This document shows, one piece after another, positions 51,553 to 60,726 of a stretch of 64,000 nt of DNA. This stretch comes from Cupriavidus pinatubonensis (lineage in GTDB: Bacteria > Pseudomonadota > Gammaproteobacteria > Burkholderiales > Burkholderiaceae), in the NCBI RefSeq assembly GCF_019602855.1, contig NZ_CP080766.1, positions 992,001 through 1,056,000 of the forward strand, written 5' to 3'. Numbering within the stretch: the first letter of the stretch is position 1; each line of letters opens with the position of its first letter. Under the pieces are notes generated by a model that was given only the letters and a program-made list of their open reading frames with translations, did not search any database and had not been told where the DNA came from. The translations under genes and the position numbers were made by a program.

Positions 51553-52299
51553 ATGAAGGAAAGCATCGACGACAAGACGACGATCCGCACGAGCTGGATC
51601 GACATCCCCGCAGCCGATGGTCGCGCGTACCAAGGCTATCTCGCGCTGCCGCCAGCGAGAACGGGCCCCGGGATTGTCCTCTTCCAGGAAATCTTCGGCG
51701 TGAACCGCCATATCCGGGCCGTAGCCGAGCAGTACGCGCAACTGGGCTTTGTCGTGCTCGCGCCCGACGTGTTCTGGCGGCAGGCGCCGCGCGAATCGTT
51801 CGGCTATGTGGGCGATGAAGCCGCTCGCGCGCGTGACATGCTCATTCGCGCCGACATGGCAGAGATCGAGAGCGAACTGGAAGGCACCGTGCGATCGCTG
51901 CGCGAGCGTCCCGAAGTGACGGGCGGCGTGGGGGCGCTCGGCTTCTGCATCGGTGGCCGCCTGGCCTATCTGGCCGCCGCTGCGGGACTGGTGGACACCG
52001 CCGCGTGCTACTACGGCGGCGGCATTCAGGACCAGTTACAGAAGGCGTCGGCTGTGCGTTGCCCGATGCTGTTCCACTACGGCGAGACCGATCCCATGAT
52101 CCCGGTCGCCGCAGTCGAGCGGGTCAAGGCAGCCTTTGCCGACCGCGACACGGCGAAATTCTTCGTCTATCCCGGCGCAAGCCACGGCTTCAACTGCTGG
52201 GAGCGTGCCAGTTATCAGCGGCTCGCCGCGATGCAGGCGCACGGTCGGACGGTGCTGCACTTCGCCCGCCATCTCGCCGCAGCCCCCACGGTCGCATAG
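51553..52299 (+). CDS. Dienelactone hydrolase
   Basis: A 248-residue cytoplasmic hydrolase with the classical Cys-Asp-His triad: nucleophile GFCIGGRLAYL, Asp in YGETDPMIPVAA and His in PGASHGFNCWE. VLFQEIFGVNRHIRAVAEQYA is the standard N-terminal motif. It opens dienelactones to maleylacetate-type products. ATG 51553 follows AAGGAGGCAGACG, 17 bases after the third aldolase stop. Its presence beside a meta-cleavage lower pathway suggests a lactone formed from the ring-fission product, or a side reaction. Confidence 0.92.
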   Translation: MKESIDDKTTIRTSWIDIPAADGRAYQGYLALPPARTGPGIVLFQEIFGVNRHIRAVAEQYAQLGFVVLAPDVFWRQAPRESFGYVGDEAARARDMLIRADMAEIESELEGTVRSLRERPEVTGGVGALGFCIGGRLAYLAAAAGLVDTAACYYGGGIQDQLQKASAVRCPMLFHYGETDPMIPVAAVERVKAAFADRDTAKFFVYPGASHGFNCWERASYQRLAAMQAHGRTVLHFARHLAAAPTVA

Positions 52300-52319
52300 C
52301 CTCCGGACGGAGAACTCGC

Positions 52320-52871
52320 ATGAGCATCGACGCCAACCAGTTCAGGACAGCGATGCGCTGCCTCGCCGGACATGTCTGCCTGATTACCACGTTGTCGGCG
52401 GACGGCTCGCGTGCGGGGCTAACAGCCACGGCCGTCTGCTCGGTCTCGGCCGATCCGCCCACGCTGCTCGCCTGTGTCAACCGCAACAGTGCGTCGTTCC
52501 ACGCGATCCAGGCGTCAGGGATCTTTGCGGTGAACGTGCTGGCGGTGGAAAGCCGCCGGCTGGCGGACCGCTTTGCCAGCCCCATACCGGCAGAGGAAAA
52601 GTTTGCCGACGGCGTATGGGGACGCGCCAGCACCGGCGCGCCAGTTCTCCGCGACGCGTTGGTCAGCTTCGATTGCCGAGTGGCCAGTGCGTTGGACGTT
52701 GGCACGCACGGCATTCTCTTCGGCGCCATCGACACCGCAACGCCCCGCGCCGACCGCGCCCGGCCGCTGCTGTACGCGCACGGCAGCTACGGCGAATTTT
52801 CATCGACCGACGCTGCCGCAGCTCCAGAACTGCTCTGGATTCCGACATGGGACCCGGAGCCTGCTAGCTGA
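52320..52871 (+). CDS. Flavin reductase (HpaC/HsaB-like)
   Basis: A 183-residue small flavin reductase domain protein. Core text: RCLAGHVCLITTLSADGSRAG, LTATAVCSVSADPPTLLACV and the later GVWGRASTGAPVL. Such enzymes reduce FMN or FAD with NAD(P)H for group D monooxygenases. ATG 52320 follows GGACGGAGAAC. No monooxygenase partner adjoins; the ACAD-fold monooxygenase at 43721-44938 in the divergent arm is the obvious candidate. Confidence 0.85.
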   Translation: MSIDANQFRTAMRCLAGHVCLITTLSADGSRAGLTATAVCSVSADPPTLLACVNRNSASFHAIQASGIFAVNVLAVESRRLADRFASPIPAEEKFADGVWGRASTGAPVLRDALVSFDCRVASALDVGTHGILFGAIDTATPRADRARPLLYAHGSYGEFSSTDAAAAPELLWIPTWDPEPAS

Positions 52872-52966
52872 GGCGGACCCTCGCAAATCTGCCGGTCGAC
52901 CGAAACCGGCCTGCTCCCCTGCAGGGCAGGCACCACAACAATAAATTCCAACGACGGAGACACGGA

Positions 52967-54157
52967 ATGGCTTTTCGGAAGAAAAAGCTGGCAATGGCAC
53001 TTCGCCATCTGTCATTTGGCATTGCAATGACAGCCGCGACCACAGTGACGCACGCGCAGGGCAGCGTCACCATCGGCGGCCTGCTGGACGAAAGTGTCGC
53101 GCTCTATCGAGACAACGGCGGCCATTCGAACGTCCGCATGCAGGATTCCGCGATCTACCCATCGAAGTTCTACGTGCGCGGCACCGAGGACCTCGGTGGC
53201 GGCCTGCAAGCATCGTTCAGCCTGGACTCGATGATTTCCCTCAGCACCGGGGCGCTCGATCCGCAATCGCGCGGCGCATTGTTCGAGAACTCGGCTTGGG
53301 TCGGCATGCGAAAGGTTGGAATCGGCGGCTTACGCCTCGGGCAGCAGAACGACTTCGCGTTCGACTACTTCCTGATCGGCGCGATCGACCCCGCCACCGG
53401 CATCGCGGGCGGCATGCTGAACTTCCGCACCGGGAGCTTCGGTGCGGACCTGCTCGGGCTCAAGGGCCCTGCGCAGATCGGCGCCGGTCTTGCCGCCGGT
53501 GGGCCATACGCGCCCTACACCAATGCCGCTGGCGTGCCGGTGGGCATGTCGGCCATCAACTGGGACCGCGTGGGCGGCAAGCGGATGTCAAACGCCGTCA
53601 AGCTGACGACCGACGAGATCGCCGGCTTTTCGGCCGGCTTGATGTACAGCTTTGGCGAAGTGGCGGGAGACTTCCAGAACGGGTCCGGCAAGAGCGCGGC
53701 GATCGGGTATCACCACGGAGAAACGCGCGCCGCCATGGTCTATACCGAGCAGAACTACGGGGCGGTAAATGGAGGACAGAGTGGCATCGCCAACTTCCTC
53801 GCCGGCGCCCGCACCAAGGTATCGCGCTTCGATTTCTCGGGCATGTACAGCCAGGCGCGCAACACATTCACCGGAGCGAGGATCTACGCGGTGGCCGGCG
53901 GCATCGGTTATGAACTGACGCCGGACCTGATTCTCGGGGGCGCCTATACCTACGAGAACGGCAACGAGCAACTGAAGAACGTGATCATTCACCAGGGCGC
54001 GCTCCAGTTGACGTATACCTTTTCCAAGCGGACCGCCGTCTATCTGGTGGGCGTGTATCAGCACACTAACGGCGCCTATGCCGCGGAAATCGGCAACATC
54101 CTGGCCAGCGGGAAGATTCAATCCGTGGCGGCAGTCGGCATGATGCACCGCTTCTGA
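52967..54157 (+). CDS. General porin (Gram-negative)
   Basis: A 396-residue outer-membrane porin. Signal peptide about residues 1-30, mature start QGSVTIGGLLDESVA. The chain ends MMHRF, the terminal Phe needed for barrel assembly. RGTEDLGGGLQASFSL is a typical barrel turn. ATG 52967 follows CGGAGACACGG. Second porin of the island, at the distal end of the plus arm; probably entry of the substrate. Confidence 0.9.
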   Translation: MAFRKKKLAMALRHLSFGIAMTAATTVTHAQGSVTIGGLLDESVALYRDNGGHSNVRMQDSAIYPSKFYVRGTEDLGGGLQASFSLDSMISLSTGALDPQSRGALFENSAWVGMRKVGIGGLRLGQQNDFAFDYFLIGAIDPATGIAGGMLNFRTGSFGADLLGLKGPAQIGAGLAAGGPYAPYTNAAGVPVGMSAINWDRVGGKRMSNAVKLTTDEIAGFSAGLMYSFGEVAGDFQNGSGKSAAIGYHHGETRAAMVYTEQNYGAVNGGQSGIANFLAGARTKVSRFDFSGMYSQARNTFTGARIYAVAGGIGYELTPDLILGGAYTYENGNEQLKNVIIHQGALQLTYTFSKRTAVYLVGVYQHTNGAYAAEIGNILASGKIQSVAAVGMMHRF

Positions 54158-54167
54158 CAGCGGTGCA

Positions 54168-54189
54168 CGGGGGGCTAGAGCGCTCCCCG
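54168..54189. terminator. Hairpin between convergent porin and GntR 3 genes
   Basis: CGGGG at the left and CCCCG at the right of a short inverted repeat lie between the convergent porin and GntR 3 stops. No U-tract on either strand. A weak bidirectional terminator at best. Confidence 0.3.
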
Positions 54190-54191
54190 CT

Positions 54192-54857
54192 TCATACGCC
54201 GCGCGCCGCGAGGATCTGCATCAGCCCCTCGGCCACCATCTTGCGGCCTTCGGCGTAGGCATCCAGCAACATGTCCCGATTCTTGGTACTCAACGCTTTC
54301 ACAAGCTTCTGTTCGATGTTGGCGTTCAGGTGCTGGTCGCGCAGCGTGATATCGGCGGCCAACGCGCGGTAGCGGTCGGTCAGCCGCATGAGCCGCAGCG
54401 CCTCGCGCTTGAGCACCTTGTTCGGGGACAGCTCGAACACCGCGTCGTGGAACGCGCGATGGTGCTCGATCCATTCCGAGCGGTTGCCGGCCGAGAGCAG
54501 TTCGTCGAGTTCGGTCAGCATCGTCTTGAACTGCTTGAGTTGGGCGGGCGTGGGCCACTCGATCGTGGACAGCAGTTCCGCTTCCAGCAGTTGACGCATC
54601 AAGTAAAGCTGGCGCGCTTCGTCAGTCGACAACGGCGCGACGAAAAAGCCCCGGTTCGGATCGTGTTCGATGATGCTTTCAGCCGCCAGCAGCTTCAGCG
54701 CCTCGCGCACGGGAACGCGGCTGATGCCAAAGCGGTCGGCTAGGTCGGATTGCCGTAGCTGCAACCCGGGCGGCAACTGTCCGCGGTTAATGAGCTTGCG
54801 GATTTCCTGGGCTATCTGCGCGGGAATGTCGATGCCTTGTAGTTCTGCGGTGGACAC
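54192..54857 (-). CDS. GntR-family (FCD) transcriptional regulator 3
   Basis: A 221-residue regulator almost matching GntR 1 in its first 90 residues (AQEIRKLINRGQLPPGLQLR, then LADRFGISRVPVREALKLLA and DPNRGFFVAPLSTDEARQLY), diverging in the FCD effector domain. ATG 54857. Convergent with the plus-arm porin gene. Its own upstream region has an ATTG-N4-CAAT repeat. Shared DNA-binding residues imply that GntR 1 and GntR 3 see similar operators but respond to different ligands. Confidence 0.9.
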   Translation of the reverse strand: MSTAELQGIDIPAQIAQEIRKLINRGQLPPGLQLRQSDLADRFGISRVPVREALKLLAAESIIEHDPNRGFFVAPLSTDEARQLYLMRQLLEAELLSTIEWPTPAQLKQFKTMLTELDELLSAGNRSEWIEHHRAFHDAVFELSPNKVLKREALRLMRLTDRYRALAADITLRDQHLNANIEQKLVKALSTKNRDMLLDAYAEGRKMVAEGLMQILAARGV

Positions 54858-55415
54858 GGTAGGGCTAAGTCGGAATTAGATATGCAATATTGAATGCAAT
54901 CATACCTCCAAATTGCCTTTTTAAGGCACGATCCGCAGTTCTTTCGGTAGCAATGCGCGCTCATGGCCGCACCTCGTCAAACGCTCCCGCGCTCTGCGGA
55001 TGAAGTAAGCACGCACCCTATTGGACGCGCTTCAGCTTCGACGTAGAGCCGATGCAACCTTCCCGCATGCACTGGGAAGCCTGCGGCGGAACCTCGACTG
55101 TCGCCCCCCGAAGTGTCTTGAAAGCAGAATAGGATGAGTGTGCGGATGGCAGCTATGGGTCGGCGGTAGTTGCCTTCGGCGTCCAACAGCCGGCGCCGAA
55201 AGGGAGGAGGGCAGAGTTCGGCCAGATTCTGTCACTCGCCTTCGGCCGGCAAATGACCGTACCGGCCAATGATCTGCCTGTCGAGTTCGGCGAGGGCCAC
55301 GCCGCCCGACTTCAGTCGATCCTGTATCGCCCTCGGGAGCCACACAGGAACACATGAGCGGTTCTACGCAGCCGTGGCCCACTTCGCTTGCTGCCCGGCC
55401 GACGTTAGTGGCGAA
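54858..55415. other. Intergenic region with two inverted repeats and a possible gene remnant
   Basis: About 560 bases. The left end holds the ATTG/CAAT repeat and a perfect TGCCTT-TTT-AAGGCA repeat (54914-54928). On the minus strand, 55345 down to 55232 reads as a plausible 37-residue protein end (VWLPRAIQDRLKSGGVALAE, then LDRQIIGRYGHLPAEGE) without a good ribosome site. It may be a remnant of a deleted gene. Nothing else was recognised. Confidence 0.4.
54889..54900. promoter_or_regulatory. Candidate operator upstream of GntR 3
   Basis: ATTGAATGCAAT is an inverted repeat (ATTG-N4-CAAT), typical of FCD-GntR operators, 32 bases upstream of the GntR 3 start. Its complement contains ATTCAAT, also part of the 13-mers at 25971 and 38357. 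Probable autoregulatory site. Confidence 0.5.
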
Positions 55416-56732
55416 TCAAGCTGCGCCCGCGATCGTACCGGCGCGATCGATTCTGCCTCCCATGGCCTTCAGCCCGATGCCGGCAGCCAGTGCAATAACG
55501 GCGACACCCGTCAGGTAGAGGCCAGGCGCGGCCGGAGATCCCGTCGCGTGCAGGAGTTGTGTCACCAGGAAGGGCGTGGCGCCCGTGAATATGACCGTGG
55601 CAAGGTTAAGCGAAAGCGCAATGCCACTGAAGCGGACTTCAGTGGGGAAAAGATCCGCCAACAGGAAGGCGTAGGACCCATTCACCAGTCCGCCTATGGC
55701 CCCAATGATCGTGAAGGCCGCGATCACGTCGAGCCTCTGGGCGGTGAGCAGTGCATAGAATGGGTAGCTTCCTGCCAGCATCAGGATTGTCCCGAGCCGA
55801 TGCCAGTGTCGAGACGCGATGCGGTCACCCAGGCAGGCAAAGAGAAGCAGCGACACGCACATCGTGGCAATCCCGATGTTCTGCCCCTCGCTGACAAGAC
55901 GCGGATCCGCATGCAGTACAAGCGCCATGTACGACGGCAGCACCACGAACAACAAGCTATTCGACGCGTTAACGATCCCAGCCACTCCCACGCCAACAAC
56001 GATTTGCTTCGGATATTCAGCGAGCACACGGCGGAAGGGGCGCTTGACTTTGTGGCTTCTGAGTTGCTGGAACTCGCTGGACTCCTCGAGCGAGGTCCTC
56101 AGCCAGTACGACAAGAGGCCGATGACGCCGCCAAAAAGGAAGGCAATGCGCCACCCGTATGTCAGGACATCATCCGCCGACAGTGTTGAATGAATGACCA
56201 GGCTGACGAGCGTCGCGATCAGGATACCCGCAGCGGCACAGAAAATGACAAGCCCACTGACCGTGCTCGCGCGGCCGGGTACCTCCTCTACCACATACGT
56301 GATCGAGCAGGGCAATTCCCCCGCCAGGAAGAATCCTTGCAGGAGGCGGAGCATCACGAGCAACACCGGTGCGGCCATGCCAATGGCCGCATAGCCGGGG
56401 ACCAGGCCAATGCCGATGGTCGTGGCCGACATCGCCAGCACCGAGACCAGGAAGACCACGCGCCGGCCGAATCGGTCGCCCAGGCTGCTCAGGATGACAC
56501 CGCCCAGCGGCCGGGACATGTATCCGAGCGCGAAGACGCCGAAGGCGCCGATCAGCGAAGCGACGGGATCTGTCGCGGGAAAGAATTGCGTGGCGATCTC
56601 CCGCGCGAAGACGCCGTAGATGATGAAGTCGTACAGTTCCAGCGAACCGCCAAGGCTCGCCAGGATAACGGTTTTCCACTTCTGCCTGAGCATGGGATGG
56701 TGCGCTTGCAACGCGAGGTCGATTGACGTCAT
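55416..56732 (-). CDS. MFS transporter, MHS type (SfaB/ProP-like)
   Basis: A 438-residue twelve-helix MHS transporter. Opening LASLGGSLELYDFIIYGVFA, loop GGVILSSLGDRFGRRVVFLV and QGFFLAGELPCSITYV are MHS hallmarks. ATG 56732 follows TTGGAGACAAG. Last gene of the sulfatase operon, 194 bases after the Bug gene. Probably imports the substrate or product of the sulfatase/hydroxyacid dehydrogenase set. Confidence 0.88.
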   Translation of the reverse strand: MTSIDLALQAHHPMLRQKWKTVILASLGGSLELYDFIIYGVFAREIATQFFPATDPVASLIGAFGVFALGYMSRPLGGVILSSLGDRFGRRVVFLVSVLAMSATTIGIGLVPGYAAIGMAAPVLLVMLRLLQGFFLAGELPCSITYVVEEVPGRASTVSGLVIFCAAAGILIATLVSLVIHSTLSADDVLTYGWRIAFLFGGVIGLLSYWLRTSLEESSEFQQLRSHKVKRPFRRVLAEYPKQIVVGVGVAGIVNASNSLLFVVLPSYMALVLHADPRLVSEGQNIGIATMCVSLLLFACLGDRIASRHWHRLGTILMLAGSYPFYALLTAQRLDVIAAFTIIGAIGGLVNGSYAFLLADLFPTEVRFSGIALSLNLATVIFTGATPFLVTQLLHATGSPAAPGLYLTGVAVIALAAGIGLKAMGGRIDRAGTIAGAA

Positions 56733-56926
56733 CACTTGTCTCCAATCGGTATGGTGCCGCGCTCTCCGTCGCGTCGCTAAAAACTTGTGGCGCACGGCCA
56801 ACATCGAGGTCCGACCGTTACCCTCAGGCTAGGGTGCCGAGAGCACGCAGACCAGATACGCGGGTGCGGGCTTCGAGAACCAGTAGGCCGTGAGCCAATC
56901 ACAACGCCAGCCTTGGCTGGCGGGAG

Positions 56927-57904
56927 CTACGCCCCCTTGATGCCCAAGCGCCTGATGATGTCTCTGTAACGCGTCGACTCGCTGCGCATCCGTTCTGCGA
57001 ATTGCGCGCCCGGCATGCTGACCAGATCCGTCCCGAGGGCCAGGAACCTCGCCCTGGTGTCCGGGCGCTTGAGCACTGTGAACGCTGCCTTTTCAAGCTG
57101 GGCGACGACGTCCGCGGGCGCGCGCGACGGCACGAGCAGGCCGTACCACGTCACGAAGTCGTCCTCCCGCATGACGCCCATCGCCTCGCCGAGCGTCGGC
57201 ACGTTCGGCAGCAGTGGCGAGCGGCGGGGCTGCGTGGTCGCCAGCGGCACCAGCTTGCCGGACGCGATATGCGGCAACAGCGGGGGCGCGCCGACGAGCG
57301 CGAAGGTCACCTCTCCGCCCAGCGCGGCCACGGTTGCAGGGCCGGCCCCCTTGTAAGGAACGTGGACGATGTCGAGCCCGGTACGTGCCCGCAGCAACTC
57401 CAGCGCAATGTGCTGCGGTGAACCGTTGCCAGGTGTGCCGACAGTAATACCGCCGGGGCTGCGTTTTGCCGCGTCGAACGCCGCGTGCAAGGTCTTCGCG
57501 CCGATCGAGGCATTGGCGACGAACACGTTTGGCGACTGCGAGATCAGCACGACCGGCGTGAAGTTGGTGATCGGCGCATACGACCTCTTCGCCTGCAGCC
57601 ACGGCGTAATGGTCAGTTCCGGATTGCCGGCAACGAGCACCGTGTAGCCGTCCGGGGAGGCCTTGGCGGCTGCCTCGGCGCCCATCATTCCGCCAGCCCC
57701 GGGACGGTTGTCAACCACGAAGCTCTGCCTGAGTTCGTTGCCCATCCCCTGCCCGAGCAAGCGGGCGATGGCGTCCGCCCCGCCCCCGGCCGCGTAGGGC
57801 ACAATCATCCTGACCGGCGCGTTGGGATAGCCCTGCGCCCAAGCCGGTTCGAGCGTGGCGAGCAGCGACGCGCCCAGCGCACCCATGAAGGTTCTGCGAT
57901 GCAT
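56927..57904 (-). CDS. Bug-family tripartite tricarboxylate transporter binding protein
   Basis: A 325-residue periplasmic binding protein of the TctC/Bug family, very abundant in Cupriavidus and Bordetella. The N-terminus MHRRTFMGALGAS has a twin-Arg-like start before the signal, cleaved near AWAQ. Mature motifs: VRMIVPYAAGGGADAIARLL, NRPGAGGMMGAE, HVPYKGAGPATVAALGGEV. ATG 57904. No TctA/TctB membrane subunits are seen, usual for orphan Bug proteins. It lies 13 bases after the FAD dehydrogenase gene, so it probably binds that pathway's carboxylate. Confidence 0.92.
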   Translation of the reverse strand: MHRRTFMGALGASLLATLEPAWAQGYPNAPVRMIVPYAAGGGADAIARLLGQGMGNELRQSFVVDNRPGAGGMMGAEAAAKASPDGYTVLVAGNPELTITPWLQAKRSYAPITNFTPVVLISQSPNVFVANASIGAKTLHAAFDAAKRSPGGITVGTPGNGSPQHIALELLRARTGLDIVHVPYKGAGPATVAALGGEVTFALVGAPPLLPHIASGKLVPLATTQPRRSPLLPNVPTLGEAMGVMREDDFVTWYGLLVPSRAPADVVAQLEKAAFTVLKRPDTRARFLALGTDLVSMPGAQFAERMRSESTRYRDIIRRLGIKGA

Positions 57905-57917
57905 GTGGATCTCCAGG

Positions 57918-59261
57918 CTAGTCGAATATCCGGCCGGGATTCAGTATGCCGGCCGGATCCATCGCCTGCTTGATGCACCGCATCAGCGCGATCTCTTCGG
58001 GCTTGCGCGATACCAGGAGGTATTCCTTCTTCAGCCGGCCAACGCCATGTTCGGCGCTGACGGTGCCCCCGCGGCCCTTCAGTGCAGCGTAGGCCAGTTG
58101 GTCGACGAGGTGCACGCCGGCGTCGTCGACGGGGCCGCTGATCAGGTGGATGTTGTTGTCGCCCAGATGCCCGAGGAACAGGTGTTCCGCATCCGGCAGG
58201 CGATCCCGCAGCGCGGCTTCCAGTTGCCCGATGTAGCTGGCAGTCTCGCTCCACGGCAGGCCGAGATCGAGCGTCGCAGCCGGCTTGAGATGCGTGAGGA
58301 CTTCCGGGATTGACTCGCGCAGACGCCAGAACGCTTCACGATGCGACAGCGATGCCGCAAATGCGCAGTCGGTGATCTCGCCGGCTTCCAGCGCATCGGA
58401 CAACGCTGCTTGCAGCGCATCCTCCATCGATTGCCCGACATTGCCGGCCGCCTCGATCAGGACATGCCATGGCGCTGCAGCGACTGGCGCCGGCTGCCCG
58501 GTCAGGCGCGACGCAAGACTGACGAAACGGTCGGACATGAATTCGAACGCGCACATCGCCGAACCCAGGCGGCGCTTGAGCGCACGCAGCAGTTGCGGCA
58601 GTGCCTCGAAGCGGGCGGCCGACACCCACGCCGCCGCCAGATCGCCCATCGGCGGATGCAGCCGCAGGGTTAGCCGTGTGATGATGCCCAGCGTGCCTTC
58701 GGTTCCGATGAACAGGAACCGTGGATCCAGTCCCGTGCTGTTCTTTACCAGGCGGGAGAGCGAAGAGACAGCAGTGCCGTTGGGCAGCACGGCCTCGACG
58801 CCGAGCACGGAGTCGCGCATTGTCCCGTAGCGCATCACGCGGATACCGCCGGCATTGGTCGATGCATTGCCGCCGATCTGGCAACTGCCGCGTGCGCCGA
58901 GGTCGACCGCGAACATCCAGCCCTGATCTGCCGCCGCCTCCTGGACCTGCTGGAGCGTCGCGCCAGCCTGGACCTGCATCACGCCTTCAAGAGCGTCGAT
59001 CTCTTCGATCCGGTTCATGCGTTCGAGGTTGATCACCACGTCACCCTCGCCGGGCACCGCACCGCCGGCCACCCCGGTCAGGCCGCCCTGCACCGTGATC
59101 CGGCGCCCTTCCTCGTGGCAGCGGCGCACGATGGCCGCGACTTCCGCGGTCGTGGTTGGGCGATACACTTGGGCGGGTCGTCCAACGGCGAGTCCGCTCC
59201 AGTCCCTTAGAAAGCGCTCATCGATCTCGGTCGACGATGCGAGTTGAAGCTGGTCGTCCAT
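57918..59261 (-). CDS. FAD-linked 2-hydroxyacid dehydrogenase (GlcD/DLD-like)
   Basis: A 447-residue FAD_binding_4/FAD-oxidase_C flavoprotein. FAD-binding text: YRPTTTAEVAAIVRRCHEEG, TVQGGLTGVAGGAVPGEGD and GGNASTNAGGIRVMRYG. C-terminal motif LFLGHLGDNNIHL and GTVSAEHGVGRLKKEYL supply substrate and metal residues as in D-lactate and D-2-hydroxyglutarate dehydrogenases. ATG 59261. It lies 16 bases after the sulfatase gene and 13 before the Bug gene. It probably oxidises the hydroxyacid released by the sulfatase. Confidence 0.9.
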   Translation of the reverse strand: MDDQLQLASSTEIDERFLRDWSGLAVGRPAQVYRPTTTAEVAAIVRRCHEEGRRITVQGGLTGVAGGAVPGEGDVVINLERMNRIEEIDALEGVMQVQAGATLQQVQEAAADQGWMFAVDLGARGSCQIGGNASTNAGGIRVMRYGTMRDSVLGVEAVLPNGTAVSSLSRLVKNSTGLDPRFLFIGTEGTLGIITRLTLRLHPPMGDLAAAWVSAARFEALPQLLRALKRRLGSAMCAFEFMSDRFVSLASRLTGQPAPVAAAPWHVLIEAAGNVGQSMEDALQAALSDALEAGEITDCAFAASLSHREAFWRLRESIPEVLTHLKPAATLDLGLPWSETASYIGQLEAALRDRLPDAEHLFLGHLGDNNIHLISGPVDDAGVHLVDQLAYAALKGRGGTVSAEHGVGRLKKEYLLVSRKPEEIALMRCIKQAMDPAGILNPGRIFD

Positions 59262-59277
59262 GATGTCGCTCCCTGTC

Positions 59278-60726
59278 TTATGCAGCGGTCTTTGCCGTCA
59301 CGGGCGTGGATGTGGACGAGCCGAGCGTATGGGCCATATCGGGGCCGCCGTAGTGCTCGATCAGGGCGGCTTGATCACACTTGGCCTGCCGATCAACAGC
59401 ATCGGGGTCGCAGATCGCCAGCAGGGCCTCGTGCATGCTGGCAAGGACCGGGGCGTATGCCGGATCGCCAGCCAGATCGGTCAGTTCCTCGGGGTCTGAC
59501 TCCAGGTCGAACAACTCCGGGCGGAAGCCAACGTAATGGTGGTACTTCCAGCGTCCCTTGCGCAGCATGAAGCCACCCGCATTGCTGCCTGCCGCGTGGT
59601 ACTCGCTGAGGATGACCCGATCCGGTTCCGGCGCCGAGCGCGCAAGCTCGAACAGGGAGCGGCCGGGCCGTTCATCGATCTCCGTCGCCGGATCGACACC
59701 CGCGCCTTGCAGGATCGTCGGGAACAGGTCCAGCAGGTCGACAGGGGTGTTGCACACACCGGGCGTGACAATCGGGCCGGCCAGCAGCATCGGCACCTTG
59801 ACGCTCTCTTCATAGAGGGTCGACTTGCCCCAGACACCACGCGCGCCGAGGTTGTCCCCGTGGTCGGAGGTGTAGACGATGTGCGTGGTGTCTTCCAATC
59901 CGTTGTCGCGCAGCGCCCCGAGGATCTGGCCGACGTTGTGGTCGAGCCAGGTGCAGAGCCCGTAGTACGCGGCGAAGGCGCGCAGGCGTTCGTCAGCATC
60001 GGCGAACTGCCGTTCCGACGCCATGAAGTCGCAATACTCCCTGACCCAGGGATGCTGTTCGTAGCCGGTACGTGGGTGCAGCTTCGGCTCCGGCAGGCCG
60101 TCGGTCGGGTAGAGGCTGTAAAACTCTTCAGGTACGACGAAGGGGAAATGCGGCGCGACCAGGCCGACGTACAGCACAAAGCCGGCTTCCTGGCGCTGTG
60201 CCGCCTCCTGCAGCCATTGCACCGCCCGTTGCGTTACCGCCCGGTCGTATTGCGTGTACGACGACTCGCCGGGGCCGATGTGCTCGCCCAGCATACGCGG
60301 GCCGTTTTCGCGTGGACGAAACGGATTGCGGATCGACGCCCAGACCATGCCGTGGCCACCGACCACGTGCATCGGCAGGTGCTCCGCATCGAAGCCCGCC
60401 GGATCTTCTTCATTGCGGTAATGCAGCTTGCCGATACTTTCGACGCGGATGCCCCGGTCCTGCAGCACATGGCCCCAGCCGCGCTGCTCGCCCGTATACG
60501 GCATGGCGTTGTCCCAAAGCCGGACCTGATGTACCCGCCGGCCGGTGGCAAAGGCTGCACGGGCCGGGACGCAGATCGGGCTGGGTGTGTAGGCGCTGGA
60601 GAAGCGCACGCCGCGGGCGGCCAGTGCATCCAGGTTGGGAGTTTTCACGAAGGGATGCCCGGAGCAGCCCATCATTCTCGGGTCGTGCTCATCGGACATG
60701 ATGACCACAACATTCTTGCTTGCCAT
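59278..60726 (-). CDS. Type I sulfatase (alkaline-phosphatase superfamily)
   Basis: A 482-residue cytoplasmic sulfatase-type hydrolase. The formylglycine motif is C52-V-P-A-R in SPICVPARAAFATGRR; metal ligands include SDEHDP (residues 11-16) and YTSDHGDNLGARG. ATG 60726 follows GGAGACAAGC; ATGs at 60738 and 60768 are alternatives without better sites. No signal peptide. A formylglycine-generating enzyme must act from elsewhere in the genome. First gene of the operon sulfatase/FAD dehydrogenase/Bug/MHS, behind a LysR gene. Substrate could be a sulfate ester or a phosphonate monoester. Confidence 0.88.
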   Translation of the reverse strand: MASKNVVVIMSDEHDPRMMGCSGHPFVKTPNLDALAARGVRFSSAYTPSPICVPARAAFATGRRVHQVRLWDNAMPYTGEQRGWGHVLQDRGIRVESIGKLHYRNEEDPAGFDAEHLPMHVVGGHGMVWASIRNPFRPRENGPRMLGEHIGPGESSYTQYDRAVTQRAVQWLQEAAQRQEAGFVLYVGLVAPHFPFVVPEEFYSLYPTDGLPEPKLHPRTGYEQHPWVREYCDFMASERQFADADERLRAFAAYYGLCTWLDHNVGQILGALRDNGLEDTTHIVYTSDHGDNLGARGVWGKSTLYEESVKVPMLLAGPIVTPGVCNTPVDLLDLFPTILQGAGVDPATEIDERPGRSLFELARSAPEPDRVILSEYHAAGSNAGGFMLRKGRWKYHHYVGFRPELFDLESDPEELTDLAGDPAYAPVLASMHEALLAICDPDAVDRQAKCDQAALIEHYGGPDMAHTLGSSTSTPVTAKTAA

